This document shows, one piece after another, positions 1-9,157 of a DNA stretch of 64,000 bases. How positions within the stretch are numbered: position 1 is the first letter of the stretch; each line of letters opens with the position of its first letter. The stretch spans positions 2,324,501-2,388,500 of the forward strand of contig NZ_CP010978.1 of assembly GCF_000271665.2 (NCBI RefSeq), written 5' to 3'. The translations under genes and the position numbers were made by a program. The notes under the pieces are model-generated. The model was not told the origin of the DNA. It did no database searches and saw only the letters and a program-made list of their open reading frames with translations. The stretch is from Pelosinus fermentans JBW45. Lineage in GTDB: Bacteria > Bacillota > Negativicutes > DSM-13327.

Positions 1-1280
1 TTGCAGAATTTTCACCAAAATTATGGAGAAATATTGCTGTTTCTAATGCTTATGAGCCAGGATCTACCTTTAAGATTCTTACCACAACAGCAGCATTAGG
101 GGAGAAAGTAGTGAGTCTTAATGAACGCTTTTTTGATCCAGGATCTGTAGAGGTTCAGGGAAGAACCATTCATTGCTGGAAAAATGGCGGGCATGGTAGC
201 CAAACCTTTCAAGAGGTAGTAGAAAACTCTTGTAATGTAGGTTTTGTAAATGTTGGTCTTCGATTAGGCGTTGATTCTTTTTACAAATATTTTACTGCTT
301 TTGGTTTAGGAAAACATACGAATGTTGATTTGCCAGGGGAAGCAAAAGGGATCGTTATTGAAAAATCACAGGTTAAGCCGATTAATATTGCTACGATGTC
401 TATGGGGCAAAGTATAGCTGTAACGCCGTTGCAATTAGTAACAGCAGTAGCAGCAGTGGCTAATGATGGGCAGAGGCTTAGACCGCAGATTGTTCGAGAG
501 GTAAAAGGGAAAGATGGCGAAATCATTCGTAGTTTCACCCCGGATATTATCAATCAAGTTGTTGATGTGGCAACTGCTCAGGAAGTTAAAAAAGTATTAG
601 AAAGTGTTGTAGCAAATGGTACTGGGAAGAATGCTTATATCGAAGGATTCCGTATTGCTGGTAAGACTGGTACCGCTCAGAAAGTTGGAGCCGGCGGATA
701 TATGCCAGGTAAATACGTCGCTTCTTTTGTTGGGTTTGCACCAGCTGATAAGCCGCAGATTGTAATGGTTGTCATCATTGATGAACCTGTAGGCTTATAT
801 TATGGTGGTCAAATAGCAGCTCCTGTTTTTACTGGTATAATGAATGATGTCTTACAATATTTAAAGATTGCACCAAAAATTGCAGAAGCAGATGCAAATA
901 CAACAAAGGAAACTCATGTAGTTGTGCCAAGTGTCATAAACTTATTAGTTGCAGAAGCAACGCAGGAACTGAAAAAATCTGGCTTATCTGTAAGAGTTGA
1001 GGAGACAGGTGAACGTGTGGCAGATCAGATACCAAAGCCGGGCAGTCGCATGCCAAAAGATTCTAGTGTATTATTATATACTATGACCCCAAGATACGGG
1101 GCAGGAGAGATTACAGTTCCTGATTGTACCGGGCAGTCGCTGCGTGAGGCGGCAGATACATTAGCTGAGGTGGGATTGCGTATCAAACCTATAGGAGTGG
1201 GAATAAAAGCCGTAAAACAAGAACCTTTAGCAGGCACTAAGGTATTGCCTGGAAGTGAAATTACAATGTTCTTTGAATAA
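1..1280 (+). CDS. spoVD: Stage V sporulation protein D-type penicillin-binding protein (5' partial)
   Basis: This is a class B penicillin-binding protein that cross-links peptidoglycan outside the membrane. SpoVD does this for spore cortex, and the close paralogue FtsI does it at the septum. The frame is open from base 3, so the N-terminus lies outside the window. The visible 425 residues contain the acylated serine motif STFK (bases 63-74), an SCN motif soon after, and the KTGTAQ box, in the order expected of an active transpeptidase. Two PASTA repeats follow at the C-terminus, each opening with V-P. The YEPGSTFKI context and the PASTA pair favour SpoVD. FtsI cannot be fully excluded because the N-terminus is missing. 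It lies directly before the mur genes, as in many Firmicutes. Confidence 0.9.
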   Translation, partial: AEFSPKLWRNIAVSNAYEPGSTFKILTTTAALGEKVVSLNERFFDPGSVEVQGRTIHCWKNGGHGSQTFQEVVENSCNVGFVNVGLRLGVDSFYKYFTAFGLGKHTNVDLPGEAKGIVIEKSQVKPINIATMSMGQSIAVTPLQLVTAVAAVANDGQRLRPQIVREVKGKDGEIIRSFTPDIINQVVDVATAQEVKKVLESVVANGTGKNAYIEGFRIAGKTGTAQKVGAGGYMPGKYVASFVGFAPADKPQIVMVVIIDEPVGLYYGGQIAAPVFTGIMNDVLQYLKIAPKIAEADANTTKETHVVVPSVINLLVAEATQELKKSGLSVRVEETGERVADQIPKPGSRMPKDSSVLLYTMTPRYGAGEITVPDCTGQSLREAADTLAEVGLRIKPIGVGIKAVKQEPLAGTKVLPGSEITMFFE

Positions 1281-1430
1281 TTTTTTAAAAAGTATAAAGA
1301 GAAAAATATACTGCATAGGATAAATAAGTACTTTTAAGTAATAGAAAGTTTGCTGATATGGTAATCTGCACATGGTTATGATAATATTGGTAACAATGGT
1401 AATAATAGTTGACATATAGGAGGTATTTTC

Positions 1431-2933
1431 ATGAAAAAAAAATTGCAAGAATTAATAGATTTATTACCAAGTGCGATAATAGAAGGAAATAAGAAAGTCG
1501 CAGAAACAGTAATTGCAGATTTAGCCCAGGATTCTCGTAAAATCACACCAGGGACTTTATTTGTTTGCTTATCTGGTGCTAAAACAGATGGTCACGACTA
1601 TATTGTGCAGGCCTATCACCAAGGTGCAGTAGCGGTTTTGGTTGAAAAAGATATTGATATCATTCCTCAGGGGTTAACAGTTATAAAAGTAGCTGATACC
1701 AGGGAAGCGATGATGAGGATTGCTCCATATTTTTTTGAATATCCAAGTTGCAAATTACGCATGATTGGAGTTACGGGGACAAATGGTAAAACCACCACCA
1801 CCTATTTAATCAGAAGTATATTACAACAGGCTGGGTTTCATGTAGGAGTAATCGGGACGATTCAAAATAGTATTGGTGATAAAATAGTACCTACTCAAAA
1901 TACTACGCCTGATGTGATTGATTTACAAAGACTGCTAGCCGAGATGGCAGAAGCTAATATGGATTATGTAGTTATGGAAGTATCTTCCCATGCTCTAGCT
2001 CTTAATCGAGTGGCCGGTTGTGAATTTGATGTCGGTATCTTTACGAATATGACTCGCGATCATCTAGATTTTCATGTAACCTTTGAGAGGTATTTAGAAG
2101 CGAAAACAAGATTATTTCAATTACTTAGTAGTAAGGATAATCAGAAAGAGGGCAAGACAGCTATTATTAATACAGATGATAAGGCTGCTGCATTTATTTT
2201 AGAACGTACGGGATGCAACACGATTACATACGGTATTGAGAATCATGCGGATTTACAGGCTAAAAATACGAATATACAAGCGAAAGGCGCGGAATTTGAT
2301 ATTATTGGTTCTTTTGGCATCATGCCATTGCAACTCAAAATAACTGGATTATTTAATGTATATAATGTTTTATCGGCAGTAGGTGCAGCTTTGGCTGAGG
2401 GTATTGATGCTCCTATTATTAAAGCTGCTTTGGAAATGTTTCAAAGCGTATCAGGCAGATTTGAGCTGGTAGACGGGGGGCAACCTTTTAGTATCATTGT
2501 AGATTATGCTCACACGCCAGATGGGCTAGAAAATATTTTAAAGACTGCCCAACAAATTGCTAAAAAACGTATTATTGTAGTTTTTGGTTGTGGTGGTGAT
2601 CGCGATAAGACAAAAAGACCAATTATGGGGAAATTAGCGGTCCAATATGGCAATATTGTAATTGCTACATCTGACAATCCTCGAACGGAAGATCCTGAGA
2701 ATATCTTGAGTGAAATTGAAGTAGGTATTCAAGAGTCACTGACATCAGGAAAGATTTACGAGAAAATTATTGATAGACGCCAAGCGATTGAGCGTGCTCT
2801 ATCTGTAGCTGAAGCGGATGATATTGTAATTATTGCTGGTAAGGGACATGAGAACTACCAGATTCTAAAAGATAGAACCATTCCGTTTGATGATAAAGAA
2901 GTAGTAAAAGCCATCATCAAGGAGATGAAATAA
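1431..2933 (+). CDS. murE: UDP-N-acetylmuramoyl-tripeptide synthetase, meso-DAP adding
   Basis: MurE is the cytoplasmic ATP-dependent ligase that adds the third amino acid to UDP-MurNAc-L-Ala-D-Glu. The 500-residue length is normal. The ATP loop GTNGKTTTT is near residues 115-123 and the central Mur ligase domain follows. DNPRTEDP near residue 415 is the signature of enzymes that take meso-diaminopimelate rather than lysine, which fits dapF elsewhere in this window. GKGHEN lies near the C-terminus. The start has a strong AGGAGG site 8 bases upstream. A 150-base gap separates it from spoVD, and its stop overlaps the murF start by one base (TAATG), implying coupled translation. Confidence 0.97.
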   Translation: MKKKLQELIDLLPSAIIEGNKKVAETVIADLAQDSRKITPGTLFVCLSGAKTDGHDYIVQAYHQGAVAVLVEKDIDIIPQGLTVIKVADTREAMMRIAPYFFEYPSCKLRMIGVTGTNGKTTTTYLIRSILQQAGFHVGVIGTIQNSIGDKIVPTQNTTPDVIDLQRLLAEMAEANMDYVVMEVSSHALALNRVAGCEFDVGIFTNMTRDHLDFHVTFERYLEAKTRLFQLLSSKDNQKEGKTAIINTDDKAAAFILERTGCNTITYGIENHADLQAKNTNIQAKGAEFDIIGSFGIMPLQLKITGLFNVYNVLSAVGAALAEGIDAPIIKAALEMFQSVSGRFELVDGGQPFSIIVDYAHTPDGLENILKTAQQIAKKRIIVVFGCGGDRDKTKRPIMGKLAVQYGNIVIATSDNPRTEDPENILSEIEVGIQESLTSGKIYEKIIDRRQAIERALSVAEADDIVIIAGKGHENYQILKDRTIPFDDKEVVKAIIKEMK

Positions 2934-4291
2934 TGGCGGGATTTACAGTTGAAGAAGTTTGTCTTGCTACAAAAGGAACGCTAATTGTTTCTGCACAACC
3001 AAAGGGATTTACAGGCGTTTCCACAGATACGCGTACGGTACAAAAAGGTGACTTATTTATTCCGCTAATTGGTGAAAATTTTGATGGACATGAGTTTATT
3101 CATCAAGCGATAGAAAAGGGTGCAATTGGTGTTGTTTTTAGCCATAAAAATATGACACTGCCCCAGCAGATTACGGCTATATTCGTTACCGATTCTTTAT
3201 TGGCGCTACAAGATTTGGCACGTTTTCATCGCCAGCGCTTTACTATTCCTGTCGTGGCGATTACTGGATCCAATGGCAAGACGACTACAAAAGATATGGC
3301 TGCGGCTGTTTTATCCAATCAGTTTCATGTATTAAAAACAGAGGCGAATTATAATAATGAAATCGGGTTACCTTTGACATTGCTGCAGCTTACACAGGAA
3401 CATGAGGTGGCAGTGGTGGAAATGGGGATGCGAGGTAAGGGGCAAATCCGCCAATTAGCCAATATTGCATTGCCCACAATCGCCATCATAACAAATGTTG
3501 GTGAGACTCATCTTGAATTGCTGGGATCCATGGAAGAGATTGCTGCTGCTAAAGCGGAATTACTGGAAGTAATACCAGAAAATGGTGTGTCGATATTAAA
3601 TGGTGATAATGTTTATGTGCGAGAAAAGGCCAAAAAAGCAAAGAGTCGTATTGTATTTTTTGGGCTGCAAGAAGGCGATATTAAGGCTGATAACATTCAT
3701 ATAAAAGCCCAGAGTATAGATTTTGTGTGCCGCATGACTAATGATGTTTTTACAGTAGACATACCAACGACTGGTAAACATAATGTTTATAATGCTTTAG
3801 CTGCAATTGCTCTGGGCATGGAATTAGGGATGAATGCTGATGGTATCTCTTCAGGATTTAGGGCTTTTAATGCTAGTCCGATGAGGTTACACATTGAAAG
3901 ATTCGGTGATTACTTGGTTGTGAATGATGCATATAATGCGAGCCCCATGTCTATGGTAGCCGCTATTGATACAATGCTTGAAGTTGCAAAAGGTCGCAAA
4001 GTGGCTGTGCTTGGCGATATGTTAGAATTAGGAACGATTGCAGTATCCGCTCATGAAGCCATCGGGGAAAAACTAGCTCAATGCGGGATTGAAATTGTTG
4101 TAACAGTTGGGGAGTTAGCAGCCAGCATTGCTAATAAAGCGAGTTCTTGCGGTATAAGCCAGGTTGTGGTCTGCTCTAATCATGAACAAGCGCAAGCAGA
4201 ATTAAAGAAGCTGCTTATGCCTGGTGATACGATCTTGATAAAAGGATCAAGAGGAATGAAAATGGAAAAGATTATTAATATGTTCTTATAA
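2933..4291 (+). CDS. murF: UDP-N-acetylmuramoyl-tripeptide--D-alanyl-D-alanine ligase
   Basis: MurF adds the D-Ala-D-Ala dipeptide made by Ddl (also in this cluster) to UDP-MurNAc-tripeptide, finishing the soluble pentapeptide precursor. At 452 residues it has the three Mur ligase domains. The P-loop GSNGKTTTK is at about residue 112, and the EMG metal-binding segment and the NDAYNASP motif typical of MurF follow. The start codon shares one base with the murE stop. An 83-base gap to mraY contains a loose inverted repeat (CTGTTTTAA / TTAAAACAG) but no clear T-run terminator, so one transcript is likely. Confidence 0.97.
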   Translation: MAGFTVEEVCLATKGTLIVSAQPKGFTGVSTDTRTVQKGDLFIPLIGENFDGHEFIHQAIEKGAIGVVFSHKNMTLPQQITAIFVTDSLLALQDLARFHRQRFTIPVVAITGSNGKTTTKDMAAAVLSNQFHVLKTEANYNNEIGLPLTLLQLTQEHEVAVVEMGMRGKGQIRQLANIALPTIAIITNVGETHLELLGSMEEIAAAKAELLEVIPENGVSILNGDNVYVREKAKKAKSRIVFFGLQEGDIKADNIHIKAQSIDFVCRMTNDVFTVDIPTTGKHNVYNALAAIALGMELGMNADGISSGFRAFNASPMRLHIERFGDYLVVNDAYNASPMSMVAAIDTMLEVAKGRKVAVLGDMLELGTIAVSAHEAIGEKLAQCGIEIVVTVGELAASIANKASSCGISQVVVCSNHEQAQAELKKLLMPGDTILIKGSRGMKMEKIINMFL

Positions 4292-4374
4292 AAAGCTGTT
4301 TTAAGAATGCAAAGATGCTAAGCGTCTAGTGAAAATATTTTTAAAACAGGATCTGAAGGGTTTGGAGGTTGAAT

Positions 4375-5349
4375 ATGCAGGAGTTGTTATATGCTTCAGC
4401 GATGGCATTCATCATAGCTTTAATTATCGGACCCCTGATAATTCCTGTACTTAGCAGGTTGAAGTTTGGGCAAAGTATTAGACAGGAAGGCCCTGAAAGT
4501 CATTATGCTAAAGCTGGTACACCGACTATGGGTGGTATTATTATCTTAATTGCTCTTATTATTCCTGTTCTTATTTATGGTGGTAAGAGCCCGGAAATTT
4601 GGTTAGCCTTATTTGTAACCATAGGGCATGGGCTAATTGGTTTTTTAGACGATTTTATTAAAGTTGTCTTAAAACGTTCGTTAGGACTAAAAGCAAGGCA
4701 AAAACTATTAGGGCAAATTTTTATGGCTGTAGCCTTGGCGTATATTGTTACTAATTATATGGGACGGGGTACTGATGTATGGGTACCTTTATTAGGCTTT
4801 ACTGTTGACTTTGGACCATTGTACTATGTGTTAATTTTTTTAGTTTTGATAGGTACTACCAATGCTGTGAATCTTACAGACGGACTTGATGGTTTGGCCG
4901 CTGGCACGACTACGGTGGCAGCAGTAGCATATGCGGTTATTGCTATGAGTTTTGCAAAACCTGACTTGGCTATTTTTTGTGTAGCATTAGCTGGTGCAAG
5001 CCTTGGCTTTTTGAAATATAATGCAAATCCTGCTAAAGTGTTTATGGGGGATACTGGTTCATTGGCTTTAGGGGGAGCCTTGGCTGCTGTGGCAGTAATG
5101 ACAAAAACAGAACTATTACTTGTTATTGTTGGTGGCGTTTTTGTACTTGAAGCCTGTTCTGTAATTATTCAAGTGGTTTCATTTAAGTTAACAGGCAAGC
5201 GAGTCTTTCGTATGAGTCCCATACATCATCATTTCGAATTGTCAGGTTGGTCTGAAAAAAAAGTAGTTACAGTATTTTGGTTAGCAGGAGTTGTTTGCAG
5301 CCTTATCGCTTTAATTATTCTAGTCGTTAGTCAAACTGGAGGAATATAA
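4375..5349 (+). CDS. mraY: Phospho-N-acetylmuramoyl-pentapeptide transferase
   Basis: MraY is the integral membrane enzyme that moves phospho-MurNAc-pentapeptide from UDP onto undecaprenyl phosphate, giving lipid I. The 324-residue protein has about ten hydrophobic segments. It shows the polyprenyl-phosphate transferase motifs: the DD pair in GFLDDFIK (about residue 90), NLTDGLDGL (about 167) and the MraY-specific HHHFE (about 284). ATG at 4375 is preferred over an in-frame TTG at 4369 because GGAGG at 4364-4368 is six bases before the ATG. The stop lies one base before murD. Confidence 0.97.
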   Translation: MQELLYASAMAFIIALIIGPLIIPVLSRLKFGQSIRQEGPESHYAKAGTPTMGGIIILIALIIPVLIYGGKSPEIWLALFVTIGHGLIGFLDDFIKVVLKRSLGLKARQKLLGQIFMAVALAYIVTNYMGRGTDVWVPLLGFTVDFGPLYYVLIFLVLIGTTNAVNLTDGLDGLAAGTTTVAAVAYAVIAMSFAKPDLAIFCVALAGASLGFLKYNANPAKVFMGDTGSLALGGALAAVAVMTKTELLLVIVGGVFVLEACSVIIQVVSFKLTGKRVFRMSPIHHHFELSGWSEKKVVTVFWLAGVVCSLIALIILVVSQTGGI

Positions 5350-5350
5350 A

Positions 5351-6706
5351 ATGCATTTTAAGGGAACAAAGATCTTAGTACTTGGTGCTGGTATCAGCGG
5401 TATCTCTGTTGCCTGTGTTTTACAAAACCGTGGAGCACAGATAACATTAAGTGATTCTAAATCAGCGGAATTATTAAAGAATAAGGATTTCTCGCCCATA
5501 CATCAATGTGGAGTAACCCTGGCGTTAGGTCAACAGGGAGAGGAATTGCTTCAGGATATAGACTATATCGTACTGTCTCCTGGGATATCAATTGAAATTC
5601 CATTAGTAAAAATAGCTAAAGCTAAAAATATTAAAGTCATGAGTGAAATTGAAGTAGCATATCAATTGTGTACAGCACCTATTGTGGCCATTACAGGTAC
5701 AAATGGTAAGACGACAACGACAACATTGATTGGTGAAATGGTAAAAACAACAGATCGCAATGTAGTTGTAGGAGGAAATATTGGTTTAGCCTTGTCACAA
5801 GAAGTGGCTGAAGTGGGTGAAAACGGTATAGTTGTAGCTGAAATATCCAGCTTTCAATTAGAAGGCATTATTGATTTTAGGCCTCGTGTGGCTGCTATTT
5901 TAAATATAACTCCTGATCATCTGGATCGACATCATTCGCTAGAGAATTATATTGCGATGAAAGAACGTATTTTTGCAAATCAAACAAAAGATGATTATAT
6001 CGTTCTAAATTATGATGATATAACTGTACGAGAAATGGCGAACAAAGTTCCTTCTAAAGTTTTCTTTTTTAGCAGGAAGGTAGAATTAGATTCAGGAATA
6101 TTTGTAAAAGATGGAATGATCATTATTAAGTGGCAAGAAAAAACATATATTGTATGTCCAATTAGTAAAATACAACTTAGAGGTGGACATAATATTGAAA
6201 ATGTTCTCGCCGCTTGTGGTGTTGCCTTCTTTGCAGGTGTTACTTTAATTTCTATGGTGCAGACCTTATTCAATTTTACAGGTGTTGAGCACCGAATTGA
6301 AAAAGTAACAGTGGTCAACGGTGTGCCTTACTATAATGACTCGAAAGCAACGAATCCTGAGTCATCAATTAAAGCCTTAGAGGCTTTTGAACAACCTATC
6401 ATATTAATTGCAGGCGGACGAGATAAAAATACAGATTTAACTGCTTTTATGAAATTGATCAAAGAAAAGGTGGAGCATTTAATTTTATTAGGTGAGGCTC
6501 AAGAGAGATTTGAAGCAGCGGCAATTAAGCATGATGTATCGCAAATTCATAATGTAAATAGTTTGTCTGAAGCTGTACAATTAGCATATCACCTTGCAAA
6601 GGAACCGCAAGTCGTGTTATTATCTCCGGCATGTGCTAGTTATGACATGTTTACGAGTTATGAAGAAAGAGGAAAAGTATTCAAAAGATTAGTTTATGAA
6701 TTATAA
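5351..6706 (+). CDS. murD: UDP-N-acetylmuramoyl-L-alanine--D-glutamate ligase
   Basis: MurD adds D-glutamate to UDP-MurNAc-L-Ala in the cytoplasm, the second stem-peptide step. The 451-residue protein begins with a Rossmann-like UDP-binding domain (VLGAGISG near residue 11), then the ATP loop GTNGKTTTT near residue 116, and a C-terminal domain with NDSKATNPE and a late LLSPACAS segment, all typical of MurD. The start follows a GGAGG site that overlaps the end of mraY, so the two are probably co-translated. No disruption is visible. Confidence 0.97.
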   Translation: MHFKGTKILVLGAGISGISVACVLQNRGAQITLSDSKSAELLKNKDFSPIHQCGVTLALGQQGEELLQDIDYIVLSPGISIEIPLVKIAKAKNIKVMSEIEVAYQLCTAPIVAITGTNGKTTTTTLIGEMVKTTDRNVVVGGNIGLALSQEVAEVGENGIVVAEISSFQLEGIIDFRPRVAAILNITPDHLDRHHSLENYIAMKERIFANQTKDDYIVLNYDDITVREMANKVPSKVFFFSRKVELDSGIFVKDGMIIIKWQEKTYIVCPISKIQLRGGHNIENVLAACGVAFFAGVTLISMVQTLFNFTGVEHRIEKVTVVNGVPYYNDSKATNPESSIKALEAFEQPIILIAGGRDKNTDLTAFMKLIKEKVEHLILLGEAQERFEAAAIKHDVSQIHNVNSLSEAVQLAYHLAKEPQVVLLSPACASYDMFTSYEERGKVFKRLVYEL

Positions 6707-6773
6707 GAAAATATCATTGGATAATTTTGTTGAGTTGAATGTGAGTGGCATTCAATGATGGGAGGGAATTCCT

Positions 6774-7877
6774 TTGGCGGTTAGACCTAAGTCGCCGGAT
6801 TTTATTCTTTTTTTTGCTGTTATTGCATTATTAAGCTTTGGTGTTGTAATGGTGTATAGTTCGAGCGCAGTCTCAGCCTATGTCAACTTTGATGATAGTT
6901 ATTATTTTTTAAAGAGACAGCTTATTTGGGTAACTTTGGGAGTCACGGTAATGCTGGTAACTCTAAATGTGGATTATCATGTCTGGCGCAAATTTGCAAA
7001 ACCTACATTGCTATTAACAATAGTACTTTTAATCTTGGTACTTGTACCTGGATTTGGTAAAGTCGTAAATGGAGCGCGCAGGTGGCTTGGATTTGGTTCC
7101 TTATATTTACAACCATCGGAAATTGCCAAACTAAGCATGGTTTTATATTCTTCCGCTAGCTTAGCTCGCAATCAAGAAAAAATAAGCTCATTTATCAAAG
7201 GGCTTGTACCTCAATTACTTATCTTATTAGTTATTTTTGGCTTAATTCTGAAAGAACCTGATCTTGGAACAGCATTAGCAATTGGTGGGACAGTTTTTAT
7301 ATTGTTGTTTACTGCAGGTGCAAGATTATCTCACTTAACCTCTCTAGGTCTTGTTGGTGTTACTGGAATTATTGCAGCCATTCTCTTAGAGCCTTATCGT
7401 CTAAAACGATTACTGGCTTTTAATGATCCTTGGGCTGATCCTCTCAATACGGGTTACCATATTATCCAATCTCTTTATGCTCTGGGTTCAGGCGGTTTGT
7501 TTGGTGTGGGACTTGGACGCAGTAGAGAAAAGTTTTTATATCTACCAGAGCCTCATACCGATTTTATTTTTGCGATTCTAGGTGAGGAGCTTGGTTTCAT
7601 TGGTACGGTAACGGTAATTTTATTATTCTTTTTATTTGCTTGGCGTGGATTTAAAATAGCTATCTCTGCACCAGATATTTATGGAAGTCTATTAGCTGCT
7701 GGATTAACTACAATGATTATTATGCAAGCTCTGATGAACATAGCTGTGGTAACAGCTTCTATGCCGGTAACAGGAATCCCCTTACCGTTTATTAGCTTTG
7801 GTGGCTCTGCATTAATTTTTACTTTGCTCGGGGTAGGAATATTGTTAAATGTATCAAGATATATTCATGATAAATAG
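6774..7877 (+). CDS. ftsW: SEDS-family peptidoglycan polymerase FtsW/SpoVE
   Basis: This is a polytopic membrane glycosyltransferase of the SEDS family that polymerises lipid II with a partner class B PBP, probably the SpoVD/FtsI protein at the start of the cluster. The 367 residues carry about ten membrane spans. They include the early YSSSA segment, KEPDLGTA, GLGRSREK and the C-terminal PFISFGGS motif shared by FtsW, RodA and SpoVE. The position between murD and murG fits FtsW or SpoVE, which sequence alone does not separate. The start is TTG at 6774, preceded by GGGAGGGAA. No in-frame ATG fits the conserved N-terminus. Confidence 0.93.
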   Translation: MAVRPKSPDFILFFAVIALLSFGVVMVYSSSAVSAYVNFDDSYYFLKRQLIWVTLGVTVMLVTLNVDYHVWRKFAKPTLLLTIVLLILVLVPGFGKVVNGARRWLGFGSLYLQPSEIAKLSMVLYSSASLARNQEKISSFIKGLVPQLLILLVIFGLILKEPDLGTALAIGGTVFILLFTAGARLSHLTSLGLVGVTGIIAAILLEPYRLKRLLAFNDPWADPLNTGYHIIQSLYALGSGGLFGVGLGRSREKFLYLPEPHTDFIFAILGEELGFIGTVTVILLFFLFAWRGFKIAISAPDIYGSLLAAGLTTMIIMQALMNIAVVTASMPVTGIPLPFISFGGSALIFTLLGVGILLNVSRYIHDK

Positions 7878-7947
7878 GGTGGCTGGTGGTAAGAATTTCT
7901 GATAAAATAACCGAAGTTATTTTTGGAGTTAAGGGGGCAAGTCCGAC

Positions 7948-9057
7948 ATGCGGATTATTATGTCTGGCGGGGGAACAGGTGGCCACATCTACCCCGCCAT
8001 TACTATCGCTAAAGCGTTACGAGAGAAAGTTAAATACTGTGAAGTATTGTTTATAGGTACTCAAAGTGGTTTAGAAGCTGACATTATACCTAAAGAAGGA
8101 TTTACGATTCAGTTTATAGATGTAGCAGGATTTGAGCGGCGTTTGTCGGTAAAGAACATACAAACGATAGCTAAAACAATAGGAAGTGTTTGGCAGTCTC
8201 AGAAAATTATCCGGCAATTTAAGCCCGATATTGTTATTGGGACAGGCGGTTATGTTTGTGGGCCTGTTTTATTAGCAGCCAGCCTACTTAAAATTCCAAC
8301 AATGATTCAGGAACAAAATGTAATTCCTGGTATTACGAATAAGATTTTATCTCGTTTTGTCGATAAGATCGCTTTAGGGTTTACAGAAGCAAGTGAAAAT
8401 TTTCCAAATCAAAATAAACTGTTTTTTACTGGAAATCCCATACGTCAAGAAGTTATATCTGCTAGCCGAGAAGAAAGCATAGCGGCTCTTGGTCTTGATC
8501 CGACCAAACGTACGATATTGATATCGGGCGGCAGCAGAGGTGCTCGCAGCATTAATCAGGCCATGATAAAGGTTCATCAGTTTTTTGCAGGCAGCAAAGA
8601 GATACAACTATTGCATGTTACTGGGCAAAGCGAGTATAATGGCATAGTTGGAAAATTTACGCAATGTGGTATAGATATAACGGCAGCTGGTAATATTATC
8701 ATCAAACCATATTTATACAATATGCCTGAAGCACTAGCCGTAGCAGATCTTGCGATCTTTAGGGCTGGTGCCCTTGGACTAGCTGAATTAACAGCAAGAG
8801 GGGTTCCATCGATATTAGTTCCTTATCCATACGCCGCAGAAAACCACCAGGAGTATAACGCTAGGGCGATGGAGCGGCAAGGAGCAGCCATTCTCATTCA
8901 TGACAAAGAACTCAATCATGATATATTAATTAAAAGCATTAGTGAATTAATGAATAATCCGCAAAAATTAGATATGATGTCTCTGGCAAGCAAAAAAATA
9001 GGTCGCCCTAAGGCTGCTGAGAGTATTGCCCAGATGGCTCTTAATCTGATTAAATAA
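7948..9057 (+). CDS. murG: UDP-GlcNAc : undecaprenyl-PP-MurNAc-pentapeptide GlcNAc transferase
   Basis: MurG is a peripheral enzyme on the inner face of the membrane that adds GlcNAc to lipid I to give lipid II, the substrate FtsW polymerises. It is a GT-B fold glycosyltransferase of 369 residues. The glycine-rich loop GGGTGGHIYP is at residues 7-16, GGSRGARSIN is in the middle, and a later FRAGALGLAE segment contacts the nucleotide sugar. AAGGGGG precedes the ATG by about 9 bases. It follows ftsW by 70 bases with no terminator visible. Confidence 0.97.
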   Translation: MRIIMSGGGTGGHIYPAITIAKALREKVKYCEVLFIGTQSGLEADIIPKEGFTIQFIDVAGFERRLSVKNIQTIAKTIGSVWQSQKIIRQFKPDIVIGTGGYVCGPVLLAASLLKIPTMIQEQNVIPGITNKILSRFVDKIALGFTEASENFPNQNKLFFTGNPIRQEVISASREESIAALGLDPTKRTILISGGSRGARSINQAMIKVHQFFAGSKEIQLLHVTGQSEYNGIVGKFTQCGIDITAAGNIIIKPYLYNMPEALAVADLAIFRAGALGLAELTARGVPSILVPYPYAAENHQEYNARAMERQGAAILIHDKELNHDILIKSISELMNNPQKLDMMSLASKKIGRPKAAESIAQMALNLIK

Positions 9058-9157
9058 CATTAAATATTAAGCTGTAACACCCTTGTGATGATCTGCATAC
9101 TATAAAACACGCATAAGAGCTGATAGGTAAGGGTGCCCAAGAAAGGGGAGACATTTT